A stretch of 64,000 bases of DNA. Origin: an uncultured Clostridia bacterium. GTDB taxonomy: Bacteria > Bacillota > Clostridia > TANB77 > CAG-508. Within the stretch, counting starts at the first letter, position 1, and each line of letters begins with the position of its first letter. The translations under genes and the position numbers were made by a program. Of this stretch, positions 27,090 through 35,554 are shown in pieces. The notes beneath the pieces are model-generated. The model was not told the DNA's origin. It saw only the letters and a program-made list of their open reading frames with translations, and ran no database searches. Where the stretch lies: the NCBI GenBank assembly GCA_944393505.1, contig CALYAK010000004.1:1-64000 (forward strand), written 5' to 3'.

Positions 27090-27882
27090 GTGTTAAAGAG
27101 TAAGTGAGATAAATGGAAACAAACATAAGTCCAAGAGCAAGAAAGTGAGAAAGATCGCAAGCAAAGCCTGGATAAATAACAAAAATGGAACCAAGCGTAA
27201 ATCCCAAGACAGCGTAGAAGGTTTGGGAATAATAGTGTTTCATAAAATATTTTAGTAAATTTAAGAAGATAAGTCCTCCGACGAGTACGCCAAGTGACAT
27301 GGGAATTAGAACAGATAAGGTTAAACTGGAAACGGCTGATAAATAGGTGGAATATACACCAAGAAGCATCAATAAAACGGTACTACTTACACCGGGAACT
27401 ACAATTCCAATGGACATGATAATTCCAGAAAAGAATAAATAAAAAGAAGAAGGAGAAGTGATTTCACTTGTTGCTAGTAAATCATATTTTTCTAAGTAAA
27501 CAAGGAAAAGGGCTAAACAGAAGGCAAGAACGGTAAGGAGCGGATAAGATCTTTTCTTACCACCTTCTTGCTGAATACTCTGTAAAAATCCTGGAATACT
27601 GCCTAAAATTAACCCAATAAAACTAAACTTGATATAGATTGGATAATGTTCAAAAAGATAAAGCAAAACATTTCCGAAAAGAACCATTCCAATCACTCCA
27701 CCGATCCCTAAAGGAAAAAGAAAGCAAAAATTCTTTTTAAAGTCTTTAAAAATTCCAAGAATAGCTTCAATCATAGATTGATAAATTCCAAAAATGACGC
27801 ACAAAACACCACTACTTATTCCCGGAAGAATTGCACCAGAACCGATTACAAATCCTTTGAAAAAACGCTGAATAAAATCCAT
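27067..27882 (-). CDS. popT: PopT/DUF368 undecaprenyl-phosphate transporter
   Basis: The 271-residue protein has about eight membrane helices arranged in two similar halves. GFVIGSGAILPGISSGVLCVIFGIY in the first half is echoed by GIVVPGVSSTVLLMLLGVY in the second. This inverted-repeat PG-(I/V)-S-S pattern defines DUF368, shown to include polyprenyl-phosphate translocases that recycle undecaprenyl phosphate. In context it could return the lipid carrier used by the nearby polysaccharide pathway. It is encoded alone on the minus strand. The symbol is by family, not by proof. Confidence 0.8.
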   Translation of the reverse strand: MDFIQRFFKGFVIGSGAILPGISSGVLCVIFGIYQSMIEAILGIFKDFKKNFCFLFPLGIGGVIGMVLFGNVLLYLFEHYPIYIKFSFIGLILGSIPGFLQSIQQEGGKKRSYPLLTVLAFCLALFLVYLEKYDLLATSEITSPSSFYLFFSGIIMSIGIVVPGVSSTVLLMLLGVYSTYLSAVSSLTLSVLIPMSLGVLVGGLIFLNLLKYFMKHYYSQTFYAVLGFTLGSIFVIYPGFACDLSHFLALGLMFVSIYLTYSLTQKDTISS

Positions 27883-28012
27883 AGCAAGTCTCCTTTCTCA
27901 TAAATGAAACAAAATAAAATCAGGATATTTCATTGTATGCAGTATATATTTTTTTTAGACAAAATAGAAAAAAGATAAAAAAACAAGACAAAATATTTTA
28001 AAGGTCAGATAA

Positions 28013-28041
28013 TTGTAAAAGAAAAATTTGTATGATAAAAT
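28013..28041 (+). promoter_or_regulatory. Sigma-A promoter of the WCM-repeat gene
   Basis: TTGTAA (28013-28018), a 17-base spacer and TAAAAT (28036-28041). Confidence 0.6.
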
Positions 28042-28077
28042 GAAAAAAATAATAAAAATAAAAAAAGAAGAGAAAAA

Positions 28078-29310
28078 ATGATTAGTTATTCTAAAAAACA
28101 AAAGTATCTACAAGAAACAGAAGAATTGATTCATGCTCTTAGTATTGCTTCAGCAGAACAAAACAATGTGGATGAAGTATTAGCACAAATACAATCTATA
28201 AGAACATATATTGTAGAGCAAGATGATATTACACTAGAAAAGAAAAGTTCAGATTTAATTGAATTAAAGATGGAAGATAGTCCGGAGTTTGTGATTAAAC
28301 AAGAATTGGAAAAGATAAAAGCAAGGATTCCGGTCAAATATCACGAAATAACAAAGGCGAGAATTAGGTGTGAGGAAAAATTACCAGATTGGATAAAACA
28401 AGCCTTTTTCGAGCATGTAGATTGGGAATTTTTATGTTTACAAGAAACAGAAGCGTTGCTACAGCAAGATGCAAGAAAGCTGGTAGAAAAAATTCCAGCG
28501 ATATTTACATATCTTCCATATTCGGAAAAACAGGCCGATTCTATGCTATGCCAAGAAGCGGTAAAAAAAGATATTCGCTTGCTAAAATATGTTCCGATTA
28601 CTGTAATAGAAAAAGATATAAACTTTTGGAAACCATATTTTGGTGTTATGGGAATTGATATAGAACTATTCCAACAATATGATAAAAAGATTCATAAAAA
28701 TATTACGATTTCTGAAAATATTCCACAAACGAAAGAAGAACAAGCATTATCTTTCCAAGATGTAAACCGAAAATTTTTAGAAGAATATTTCAAAAAACAA
28801 GAAAAGTCAGAAACAGCAAAAACAGAAGAAAAAAAGGAACCAGACGATTTATCACCAGAAAAAATACAACAATATATGGAAGAAGGAAGAATATATCTTT
28901 TACCAGAAGACATAAAATTGGCCAATCCAAAATGGTGTATGGAGCAAGTTCGATCTGGAGACATTTTTGACTATGTGCCAGAAGCCATTAAACTAGAAAA
29001 TCCTGAGTGGTGCATGAGCTTAGTAGAAAATGAAGTGATGACTTCCTATCATCTACCAAAACAAATAAAATTAGACCATCAAGATTGGTGTCAAGAAATC
29101 AGTGAAGAAAAAGGGGTATACACAGGCTTTATGGGAGTACCTGACGAAATAAAAATAGCAAATCCGGATTGGTGTATACAACTTGTGGAAAAAAGAGGAT
29201 TAGAATCTGATACGTTCTATTCCCAAGTGCCAGATGTAGTAAAATTGACTCATCCAGGTTGGGCAATTCGCTATTTTAAACAAAACCTAGAACGGTTATC
29301 TAGCAAGTGA
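28078..29310 (+). CDS. Uncharacterised protein with five P-x-x-IKL-x-N-P-x-WC repeats
   Basis: I do not recognise a named family for this 410-residue protein. Residues 1-245 are helical and charged. From about residue 265 there are five repeats of roughly 30-35 residues: LPEDIKLANPKWCMEQV, VPEAIKLENPEWCMSLV, LPKQIKLDHQDWCQEI, VPDEIKIANPDWCIQLV and a degenerate VPDVVKLTHPGWAIRYF. They recall the short alpha-helical repeats of DUF4116-type proteins, where each unit links a rank or time index to a paired helix. No signal peptide is seen, so it is probably cytoplasmic. The next gene starts 19 bases on and may be joined to it. Confidence 0.65.
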   Translation: MISYSKKQKYLQETEELIHALSIASAEQNNVDEVLAQIQSIRTYIVEQDDITLEKKSSDLIELKMEDSPEFVIKQELEKIKARIPVKYHEITKARIRCEEKLPDWIKQAFFEHVDWEFLCLQETEALLQQDARKLVEKIPAIFTYLPYSEKQADSMLCQEAVKKDIRLLKYVPITVIEKDINFWKPYFGVMGIDIELFQQYDKKIHKNITISENIPQTKEEQALSFQDVNRKFLEEYFKKQEKSETAKTEEKKEPDDLSPEKIQQYMEEGRIYLLPEDIKLANPKWCMEQVRSGDIFDYVPEAIKLENPEWCMSLVENEVMTSYHLPKQIKLDHQDWCQEISEEKGVYTGFMGVPDEIKIANPDWCIQLVEKRGLESDTFYSQVPDVVKLTHPGWAIRYFKQNLERLSSK

Positions 29311-29329
29311 ATATATCTTACCAATTTCT

Positions 29330-30238
29330 ATGATTTTAGCAGATTCTGAGCTTTGTAAAAAGTATCAAGGAAGTAAAATAGATGGAAAAACTTTTGTTGA
29401 ACAATATCAGCAAGACTATTATGGACAAGAGTTAAATTTAGAAAAAATGCAAGAAGAATTTTGCATAAGAGTTGATCCACAGATGATAAAAGCTATTGGA
29501 AGTATTGCTCCTGTAATGAAAAGGTGTTATCAAATTATTGAAGGCTTGGATAATCCGAGCTATAACGGAAAACAGCAAGCATATTACGAGCAAGCGACAC
29601 AATTAGCAAGAAAAGAATTAATCTTAGAAGCACAGGGAGTAAAAATCGATGATGCCGAAATGACACAATTGATTGGAGAGATTGCAAATTTTGAGATTTC
29701 TTTGCAACAAGAAGGAGTTCGTTATGAAGACTTAGAAAAGAAAATGGTAAATCGAAACCAAATTAGAGAAAAAATTGAACAAATAAAAAAGATGAATCCA
29801 ACTTTGGCTAAAACATACGAAACAGTATTACAGGATATAGAAAAGAAAGAAAAAGGTCAAGAAGAACAAGGGCTACATTTACCAAATGAAGAAGAAATGC
29901 AACTATTTTTAAAAATTGAATTTTATCTTGCATCTAATTTACCTGAAGTGCAAGAAAACAATGCAATTGCAGTATATAAGCCAAGTTTATGGAAACGTTT
30001 TTGGAATAAATGGAATAATTGGAAACAAGGAAGAAAAGAAGAAAATATGCAAGAACCAAAGGAAGAGGAACAAGAAAAACAAGAAGAAACATTACGACAA
30101 GAACCAGAAGAGTTTTCAAATATGAGTTTAGAGGAATTACGAAGAACAGCTCAACAGTTAGCAGAAAAGATTCAAGAACAAGAAAGAATCCAAGAACAGC
30201 AAAAAGAAGACCAAAAATCAATGGGAGAAGGGGAATAG
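29330..30238 (+). CDS. Uncharacterised coiled-coil protein
   Basis: The 302-residue product is rich in Gln, Glu and Lys; residues 235-300 are a strong coiled coil (EEEQEKQEETL, QLAEKIQEQERIQEQQ). No domain is recognised. The ATG has no visible ribosome site. Reading back in frame, sense-looking codons continue to 29291 (NGYLASEYILPIS), overlapping the end of the previous gene. Either translation is coupled, or a single-base change near 29292 split one longer gene. Not exported by sequence. Confidence 0.6.
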   Translation: MILADSELCKKYQGSKIDGKTFVEQYQQDYYGQELNLEKMQEEFCIRVDPQMIKAIGSIAPVMKRCYQIIEGLDNPSYNGKQQAYYEQATQLARKELILEAQGVKIDDAEMTQLIGEIANFEISLQQEGVRYEDLEKKMVNRNQIREKIEQIKKMNPTLAKTYETVLQDIEKKEKGQEEQGLHLPNEEEMQLFLKIEFYLASNLPEVQENNAIAVYKPSLWKRFWNKWNNWKQGRKEENMQEPKEEEQEKQEETLRQEPEEFSNMSLEELRRTAQQLAEKIQEQERIQEQQKEDQKSMGEGE

Positions 30239-30248
30239 GAGGCACATC

Positions 30249-30437
30249 TTGCAAAACAAAAAAAGTAAATTTTTAAATCGTGTGAAAATTAAAAATTTTC
30301 AAGATATAGAAGAATATAAAAAGAAATTTGAAGATGGAAAGATTTCCGAAAAAGATATTCCAGAACCTTATCGAACGAGGATTCGAAGAAGCTATATTCA
30401 ACAAATTCAAGAATATCGAAGCATTTTACATCACTAA
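30249..30437 (+). CDS. Small basic protein of unknown function
   Basis: The 62-residue product starts at TTG, six bases after a perfect AGGAGG that overlaps the previous stop, which supports it as real. It is Lys/Arg-rich (KIKNFQDIEEYKKKFEDGKI, then PYRTRIRRSYIQQI) and predicted helical. It completes a three-gene unit with the two preceding unknown genes. Confidence 0.5.
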   Translation: MQNKKSKFLNRVKIKNFQDIEEYKKKFEDGKISEKDIPEPYRTRIRRSYIQQIQEYRSILHH

Positions 30438-30521
30438 AAAAACAAAACTGGCTCTTTTCTATTATCAAAGAAAGGTACCTATGGTACAATTCAAAAAAAG
30501 ACAAGGACAAAGGAGTAAAAC

Positions 30522-30983
30522 ATGAATCAAAAATTAGTGAACTTTTTTCAAAAAGTAGGTCTTGAAAGTAATATCATGGAGTTTGAAAAGCCTTCTGCTA
30601 CCTCAGAACAGGCAGCAAATGAAATTGGATGTACGATTGAACAAATTGCAAAGTCAATTACTTTTAAGATTGAAGAAAGAACAATTTTAATTGTAGCAGC
30701 TGGAAACGCAAAGATTGATAATCCAAAATACAAAGAAAAGTTTTGTAAAAAAGCAATCATGCTTTCAAGAGAGGAAGTAGAAGAAAGAACTTCTTATCCA
30801 GTAGGAGGCGTTTGCCCATTCTTATTACCAACAAACGTAGAAGTTTATTTTGATCAATCCATTCAAAATTTTGAGAAAATGTATTTTGCTTGCGGAACAC
30901 CAAATTCGATTATTGGACTTACCATTGAAGAAGCGGAAAAGCTAGCAAAACCAAAAGAATGGATTGATGTTTGTAAAGAATAA
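30522..30983 (+). CDS. YbaK/EbsC-type aminoacyl-tRNA deacylase
   Basis: The 153-residue protein has the YbaK fold used for trans-editing of mischarged tRNA, especially Cys- or Ala-tRNAPro. Seen in sequence: the hydrophobic AANEIGCTIEQIAKSITFK segment with the conserved Lys, the ILIVAAGNAKID strand, YPVGGVCPFLL with the conserved GGV(C/S)P loop, and the substrate-pocket FACGTPN. It has an AGGAG site. Possible promoter TACAAT at 30485-30490 with a poor -35. Confidence 0.85.
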   Translation: MNQKLVNFFQKVGLESNIMEFEKPSATSEQAANEIGCTIEQIAKSITFKIEERTILIVAAGNAKIDNPKYKEKFCKKAIMLSREEVEERTSYPVGGVCPFLLPTNVEVYFDQSIQNFEKMYFACGTPNSIIGLTIEEAEKLAKPKEWIDVCKE

Positions 30984-31022
30984 AAGAGGACAAGTATTTT
31001 TTTGAAAAAATCGAAAAAATAC

Positions 31023-31051
31023 TTGACTTTTTTTTTCAACATGCTTATAAT
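31023..31051 (+). promoter_or_regulatory. Promoter of tRNA-Gly
   Basis: TTGACT (31023-31028), a 17-base spacer and TATAAT (31046-31051), 21 bases before the tRNA. Confidence 0.8.
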
Positions 31052-31071
31052 ATTAATTGTCGTTAGGAAAT

Positions 31072-31145
<74 letters not shown>

Positions 31146-31149
31146 AAAG

Positions 31150-31178
31150 AAGAGGTTTTAGACCTCTTTATTTTTTTG
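31150..31178 (+). terminator. Terminator after tRNA-Gly
   Basis: A 7-bp stem (31150-31156 with 31162-31168) is followed by a T-rich tail. Confidence 0.75.
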
Positions 31179-31268
31179 TTTTCGAAACGCGAAACCCTGT
31201 AATATCAAGGGATTTTCCTTTTTACACATTTTTACACCTTCGTGCGTATTTTACTGTTTTTTTGTGTT

Positions 31269-31321
31269 TTTTTCTACATTTTTTCTACAATTTCAATTTT
31301 GTAGAAAAAATGTAGAAAAAA
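31269..31321. repeat. Inverted repeat of TTTTCTACA units near attL
   Basis: A 22-bp near-perfect inverted repeat contains two TTTTCTACA units on each arm (31270-31290 with 31299-31320). Repeated short units between an attachment site and an integrase gene are typical arm-type integrase binding sites; it may also act as a terminator for the integrase. Confidence 0.5.
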
Positions 31322-31368
31322 TCTTTTATGTTTAGAAATAAAATTAAAATAAATACGGTATTTTATTT

Positions 31369-32556
31369 TCATTTTTCTTTTTCGTGTGTATTTTTCTCTT
31401 GTTCTATACGATTGAACATATTATTTGATTCATAATAATTATTAACTTTAATCAATTCCTCATTTTTAAATCTACTTAATATAGAAGTATAAGTATTAAG
31501 TGTGACAGCTATGTCTTTATGTCCCATAAGTTTTTGAAGAGTTACTGGTTGCATGCCGGCTTCGATACATCTTGTTCCAAAAGTATGCCTCAAGCTATGA
31601 GTAGTTATATCATAAATCCTAAAATTTTGACTTAGCATTCTTTTTAAAACCGTATTAACTGTTCGAGGATCGGACATAGAGCCATATTTACCCAAGAATA
31701 GTAATTGATCTTTATTATTTTTGGCAATTTCTTTTTGTTCTGCTACTTCTCCTAAAATATTATTAGGAATGGGAACGGTTCGAATACCTGCAACTGTTTT
31801 AGGAATATGCTTCATAATTACTCGTTCATTTTCATCTCTACTGAGAGTTTTATGAATATGGATGGCTCGATTTTTTAAGTCGATATCATCATATTGCAAG
31901 GCAAGGGCTTCGCCAATTCTTAATCCCATATATAATTGAATAAGGAATACGTTTTTATAAGGTTCTTCTGCAGTTGTTTTGTTGATAAGATATTCGGTAA
32001 AAGCTTGTTGCTCATCGATTTCCATAGCACGAATAATTTTATCCGGTTTATTGCTTTTTGGTTTATATACATCAATCATAGGATTAACTGTAATATATCC
32101 TTTTTCTTTTGCATAATTAAATGCTTGAGTAAATTGCATCATATATTTTTGCATATAGGAATTACTATAATGTTTTAAGGAGTCGAAGTAAGCCTGCAAT
32201 TCATCTGCTGTAATTTCAGAGATTTCTTTTGTACCGACAGAGGCTTGTTCGATCGTTTCAATTATTTTATTATTCTTTCCGTATTGTTGGGGAGAGACTT
32301 TATTAAATCGAAGTTTTCGATCATTAATTGCTTTCATCAATTCATTGATTGGAATACCATTGTGTTTGACATAGATACTATTATTCTTTTTATGTTCTTG
32401 CTCGATCAAAAATTGATTAGCTTCTTTTTCAGTAGCAAAGCTTTTTTTACGATGTATTTCTTTTCCAGTTTTTGGATCAATCGTTGTATAGGGAGCAAGC
32501 CAATTATCTCTTGTTTTATTATAGTAAGCTTTAGTAGATTCACGTTTTCTAGCCAT
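31369..32556 (-). CDS. int: Tyrosine recombinase/integrase of a tRNA-Gly element
   Basis: The 395-residue protein has an N-terminal arm-binding domain (YNKTRDNWLAPYTTID), a SAM-like core-binding domain (about 75-175), and a C-terminal catalytic domain. Catalytic residues visible are Arg in GLRIGEAL, His-x-x-Arg in HSLRHTFGTR, His in GHKDIAV and Tyr in LNTYTSI. Tn916-type integrases share this plan. It points toward the tRNA-Gly 3' end. The excisionase gene is 16 bases upstream in the same transcript. Confidence 0.93.
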   Translation of the reverse strand: MARKRESTKAYYNKTRDNWLAPYTTIDPKTGKEIHRKKSFATEKEANQFLIEQEHKKNNSIYVKHNGIPINELMKAINDRKLRFNKVSPQQYGKNNKIIETIEQASVGTKEISEITADELQAYFDSLKHYSNSYMQKYMMQFTQAFNYAKEKGYITVNPMIDVYKPKSNKPDKIIRAMEIDEQQAFTEYLINKTTAEEPYKNVFLIQLYMGLRIGEALALQYDDIDLKNRAIHIHKTLSRDENERVIMKHIPKTVAGIRTVPIPNNILGEVAEQKEIAKNNKDQLLFLGKYGSMSDPRTVNTVLKRMLSQNFRIYDITTHSLRHTFGTRCIEAGMQPVTLQKLMGHKDIAVTLNTYTSILSRFKNEELIKVNNYYESNNMFNRIEQEKNTHEKEK

Positions 32557-32571
32557 ATTTTCACCACCTTT

Positions 32572-32883
32572 TTAAATTCTTTTTTGTGTTTTCCAAATTA
32601 AGTAGGCAATTAGAGATATCTTCCATTTCCTACCGATATTGATAGAGGGAAAATCCTCTCTTTTAAAAACTTCATAAGCCATATTTTCGCCAATTTGTAA
32701 ATCTTGTGCGACTTGTTTTACGCTTAGATTATAAAATGGATTTTTCAGCTTTCTTAATACTTCTAAGATGATTCTTTCTTGGTAAGTATTCGCGTTTGTA
32801 TATTCATTGTTAAGATCTTCTTTGGTTTCTATTGGGTATAGCATATCTTTTGTGCAGTTTTTTTGTGGATTTTGATCTTGCAT
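32572..32883 (-). CDS. xis: Excisionase-like MerR/Xis helix-turn-helix protein
   Basis: The 103-residue protein ends with a winged-helix module: VKQVAQDLQIGENMAYEVFKREDFPSINIGRKWKI, quoted here by its parts (VKQVAQDLQIGE, NMAYEVFKR, INIGRKWKI). That is the pattern of excisionase-family DNA-binding domains. It stands directly before the integrase gene, as in Tn916-type elements, and would direct excision and bend att DNA. The N-terminal 45 residues are unassigned. Confidence 0.75.
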   Translation of the reverse strand: MQDQNPQKNCTKDMLYPIETKEDLNNEYTNANTYQERIILEVLRKLKNPFYNLSVKQVAQDLQIGENMAYEVFKREDFPSINIGRKWKISLIAYLIWKTQKRI

Positions 32884-32993
32884 ATTTTATCTCCTTTTTA
32901 TATCTTTTTTTCTTTTTTAGCGATTCTTCGAAGCCTTACTCAAACAAAATACCCGCTTGAATTAGCTGTAATAAAACTTCCTCGAGTTTCTAA

Positions 32994-33229
32994 CACACTA
33001 GAAGCTCAGCAGAGCTTCCGTGTGGTCGGGGAAAGGATTTTCCCCAACACCCCTTTCCCAAATACGCGAAATCATATTTATTGAGTAAACTCAATAAACA
33101 TGATTTTGCTTGAGGCATTTTTCTATCCGAGCCTTGTTATTCTTTATCGCATTTCTCGAAATAGACTTTGTTCGCTACGCTCTAAAATCTATTTCGCCCA
33201 TAGCAAATTTCCTTAGAAATTTGCTATGG
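32994..33229. other. Cluster of five hairpins: putative oriT or single-strand origin
   Basis: A gene-free stretch of about 500 bases (32884-33382) holds five consecutive inverted repeats. They are: 32994-33024 (CACAC plus GAAGCTC arms); 33028-33045 (GGGGAAA/TTTCCCC); 33069-33106 (a perfect long stem around TTTATTGAGT); 33157-33196 (CGAAATAGA arms); and 33198-33229 (13-bp perfect stem around CCATAGCAAATTT). Such dense hairpins mark transfer or single-strand replication origins in Gram-positive mobile elements. No nick site can be named from sequence alone. Confidence 0.5.
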
Positions 33230-33382
33230 AGCGTCTCTTTAGATGTAGTGCTACCAGTCTAATTAGAGATGTGAATTTATTTTTCTTTTTTATTTTGATT
33301 GGTACAGGATAAAGTCTAAGTTTTGATTCCCGTAGATAGACTATTCTCTTTTATTTTCATAGCGGAAATAGTTTGTTTTGAT

Positions 33383-33955
33383 TTAGAATTCTTCATCTTC
33401 ATCATCTCCTTCGGTTTTATTTTTTGTCAGATTGGTTAGTAGTAGTTCGATATGAATTAATGTATTGATCAAAGAGCGTTCGAAGATAGCTTTGGTGCTC
33501 TTGCTAGATGTTCCATCCAATTCTTTTGCTGGATAATCTGAATAGTCTTTTTGGGAAGGTAGATCTAGTTCTACGTTTGCAGGATAACTTTTATCAATCA
33601 GATCTTCTTCGAACCACAGAATATCTTCTTGTGAGATACTTTTAAATTCTCGATCTTTTTTGTCGATTTTAACAAGGATAAGATCTCCTGCAATATTCCT
33701 ATAATCAAAAACAATATGGGGAGGCATTTGTTTTCTTTTGTCTTTACTTGAGCAAACGATAAAGTGATCTTTATAAGGAACGATGTCTAGATTCCTTTCG
33801 ATAATTGCTTTTTTAAAGCGAGAAAGGTCTGGAATGATCTTAACTTCTGGTGTTTGCCCAGGTTTTTTATACAAAACGCGAAGAGGTTCGCGTTTTGTAG
33901 CTTTTGTGATCAGCATTTTTCGTAAGTTCCTTTCTTTTTTCTGTTTTTTCTTCAT
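33383..33955 (-). CDS. Uncharacterised mobile-element protein
   Basis: The 190-residue product is Lys-rich at the N-terminus (KKKQKKERNLRKM) and ends in an acidic tail (GDDEDEEF). Between them lie alternating strands and helices (PLRVLYKKPGQTPEV, HIVFDYRNIAGDLILVKID). No family is recognised. The stop-start overlap (4 bases) with the sigma-like gene upstream indicates one transcript running toward the origin-like hairpins and the integrase. Confidence 0.55.
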   Translation of the reverse strand: MKKKQKKERNLRKMLITKATKREPLRVLYKKPGQTPEVKIIPDLSRFKKAIIERNLDIVPYKDHFIVCSSKDKRKQMPPHIVFDYRNIAGDLILVKIDKKDREFKSISQEDILWFEEDLIDKSYPANVELDLPSQKDYSDYPAKELDGTSSKSTKAIFERSLINTLIHIELLLTNLTKNKTEGDDEDEEF

Positions 33956-34326
33956 TTGGAATCACCTCGGAATACTTGTGCCTTACTTAAAATTTCCCAA
34001 TTGTTCTTAAAATGCGTAATTCCTTTTTTACGAATAGAGATTACTTCCATCTTACTTAGTTTTAATCTTCGGCAAATATCATTTAAGCGAGCATTTTCGA
34101 TATAGGTTAGATACAGCACTTTTCTTTCAAGCAATGGAACAATTTTCATTGCTAGGTAATACGTTTGATCGGTAAAGATATTTTCTAAGTGATTGATATC
34201 TACGCCAATATCTTCTACTTGTTGCATCGACTTTGTGTAGTAGTTATCCTTTAGAATTTTGCGAATTAAGTCATTGGGTAATGGAACATCTTTTGTATGC
34301 TTTTTTGGAAAGTTTTGTTTTTTCAT
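33952..34326 (-). CDS. Sigma-70 region 4-like mobile-element protein
   Basis: The 124-residue protein carries a helix-turn-helix resembling sigma region 4: LLERKVLYLTYIENARLNDICRRL leads into KLSKMEVISIRKKGITHFK. Small sigma-like proteins regulate Tn916-type elements (for example Orf7 of Tn916), which supports a role in element gene control. No region 2 is present, so it is not a complete sigma factor. It has an AGGAG site before the ATG. Confidence 0.6.
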   Translation of the reverse strand: MKKQNFPKKHTKDVPLPNDLIRKILKDNYYTKSMQQVEDIGVDINHLENIFTDQTYYLAMKIVPLLERKVLYLTYIENARLNDICRRLKLSKMEVISIRKKGITHFKNNWEILSKAQVFRGDSK

Positions 34327-34522
34327 GTTTGAAATCTCCTTTTAATAAATTTGATTTCCAGAAATCAGTTTGTTCGAACTGAATATAGGGTAACACGAAA
34401 AAAAGAAGATTCATTATCTAACATAGGAGAGTGGAGAAAAACATAGCGTAGCATAGGATATGGAAAAAAATGGAATGATACGAGCAAAAAAAAGAAAGGT
34501 GCTCAATGAAAACGATCATTTT

Positions 34523-34924
34523 TTACCTTTTCTTTTTATCCAATTCTTTCATATAGATTAAATTAAGCATTAGGCTAATAATCGATTTTGCTGTGAGGAA
34601 GTAGGGATCGTAAGTGATACCAAATAGATCTTTAAAATGATCATGTGCCTTTTGATCGTTTCGGTATTTAAAAGCATAGTCCAAATTTGCTTTGACCCTA
34701 TTCGGAGGGATCTTGATTTGTTCTGCTAATTGATTGGTTAGTGATTTTAAAGCAATATCACGATCTTTAAAATTTGTTTGAAGTGCTAGTAAAATTAGAT
34801 CTCTTAAATAATAGGTTCCTTTGGTGGTGGGGCTAAATCCTAAATTTAGGAGATAGGAGAGTATAAAAGCACGATATGAAATTTCTATTTTATCTTTTGT
34901 AGAAATTTCATATTTATTTTTCAT
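34523..34924 (-). CDS. Spo0A C-terminal-like DNA-binding protein
   Basis: The 133-residue protein resembles the effector domain of Spo0A. GFSPTTKGTYYLRDLILLAL corresponds to the helix after the Spo0A hinge, and IKIPPNRVKANLDYAFKYR matches the recognition helix region (TPSRVERAIRHAIE in Spo0A). There is no receiver domain. The ATG at 34924 was chosen because the upstream in-frame TTG lies inside a TATAAT -10 element and AAAGGA precedes the ATG. It may bind Spo0A boxes or compete with host Spo0A. Confidence 0.65.
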   Translation of the reverse strand: MKNKYEISTKDKIEISYRAFILSYLLNLGFSPTTKGTYYLRDLILLALQTNFKDRDIALKSLTNQLAEQIKIPPNRVKANLDYAFKYRNDQKAHDHFKDLFGITYDPYFLTAKSIISLMLNLIYMKELDKKKR

Positions 34925-34987
34925 AACATTCGATCCTTTCGTAAAGATATTATACAAGAAAGGTTAACATAAACAAAATTTCGAAAA

Positions 34988-35055
34988 TTACCTCAATACG
35001 GAAAGAATGAATAAAACAATTACCTTATGAAGGTAAAATTATCTTACTACGATAG
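34988..35055. promoter_or_regulatory. Three 17-bp operators upstream of the Spo0A-C-like gene
   Basis: Sites at 34988-35004, 35020-35036 and 35039-35055 share the form TTACCTT-N3-AAGGTAA (the second is a perfect 7-bp dyad, the others carry mismatches). They sit just behind the minus-strand promoter of the Spo0A-C-like gene. Confidence 0.6.
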
Positions 35056-35121
35056 AAAATAGGAAGAAGGAGAACAAGAAAAATTCACAGAATGAAAAAT
35101 AGATTTATAAAATCAAAAAAA

Positions 35122-35138
35122 TTACCTTTTTAAGGTAA
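35122..35138. promoter_or_regulatory. Fourth copy of the 17-bp operator
   Basis: TTACCTTTTTAAGGTAA is a perfect 7-bp dyad of the same type as those at 34988-35055, immediately before the hairpin at 35146. Confidence 0.6.
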
Positions 35139-35179
35139 AAAAATTAAGCCATAGGCGCAAATGTCAAAACCTATGGCTT
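35139..35179 (-). terminator. Minus-strand terminator of the small hydrophobic ORF unit
   Basis: On the minus strand a 10-bp stem (35179-35170 with 35155-35146) is followed by a run of seven Ts. Confidence 0.75.
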
Positions 35180-35420
35180 ATATATTAAATAAAACTATCG
35201 CAAGTAGTTTTATTAATATCAATATTATATCATAAAAATTGAAAATCCCCAAGGGGGTGGGGGAAAATTTTTCCCCCGAGGTTCTGACTAATAACAGTTT
35301 CTTTTTAGCCTCCGTGGGATGGCTTTTTTTAATTTTCTGTATGACATTTGCATTCTTCCTTTGTATAAGATTTCTAATAAGAGTAAAAACAATTACAATC
35401 AATATTACACAAAAGAACAA
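35178..35420 (-). CDS. Possible type I toxin-like hydrophobic peptide
   Basis: The frame encodes an N-terminal membrane helix (FFCVILIVIVFTLIRNLI) followed by a basic stretch (QRKNANVIQKIKKSHP). That pattern is seen in short holin-like toxins of Firmicute type I systems. The start would be TTG with only a weak AGAAG site. It lies between a strong minus-strand promoter with a structured leader and a terminator. A hairpin plus T-run on the opposite strand (about 35309-35333) could end an antisense RNA. The peptide itself is not proven; the true coding part may be shorter. Confidence 0.35.
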   Translation of the reverse strand: MFFCVILIVIVFTLIRNLIQRKNANVIQKIKKSHPTEAKKKLLLVRTSGEKFSPTPLGIFNFYDIILILIKLLAIVLFNI

Positions 35421-35431
35421 ACGTCATCTTC

Positions 35432-35520
35432 TGTAATATGGAATAACAGGCACTTGCGATGCCTGAAATAAGTAATTGTTTCAAGCAATGCTTGTGCGAC
35501 TGATCAAGAACCATATTACA
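35432..35520 (-). ncRNA. Structured RNA leader
   Basis: A 10-bp closing stem (TGTAATATGG at 35432-35441 with its complement at 35511-35520) encloses an inner 6-bp hairpin (35447-35452 with 35460-35465) and other short pairings. It begins about 30 bases after a consensus minus-strand promoter and ends just before the hydrophobic ORF. It is probably a 5' regulatory structure or a stand-alone small RNA. Function unknown. Confidence 0.45.
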
Positions 35521-35554
35521 AAAATATAGTCAGTCTATCTTAATAGATAATTCT

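Noticed and set aside
32863-33084. Plus-strand open frame of 73 codons in the hairpin region
   Set aside because: It runs through several perfect inverted repeats, has no ribosome site, and its composition is dictated by the hairpins.
33325-33345. Short match to the tRNA-Gly T arm (GATTCCCGT) as a possible attR
   Set aside because: Only about 9 identical bases, lies inside the element next to its genes, and lacks the rest of the tRNA 3' end.
35239-35436. Plus-strand open frame with a hydrophobic stretch opposite the putative toxin
   Set aside because: TTG start without ribosome site. The sequence is constrained by the minus-strand unit and includes a plus-strand terminator hairpin.
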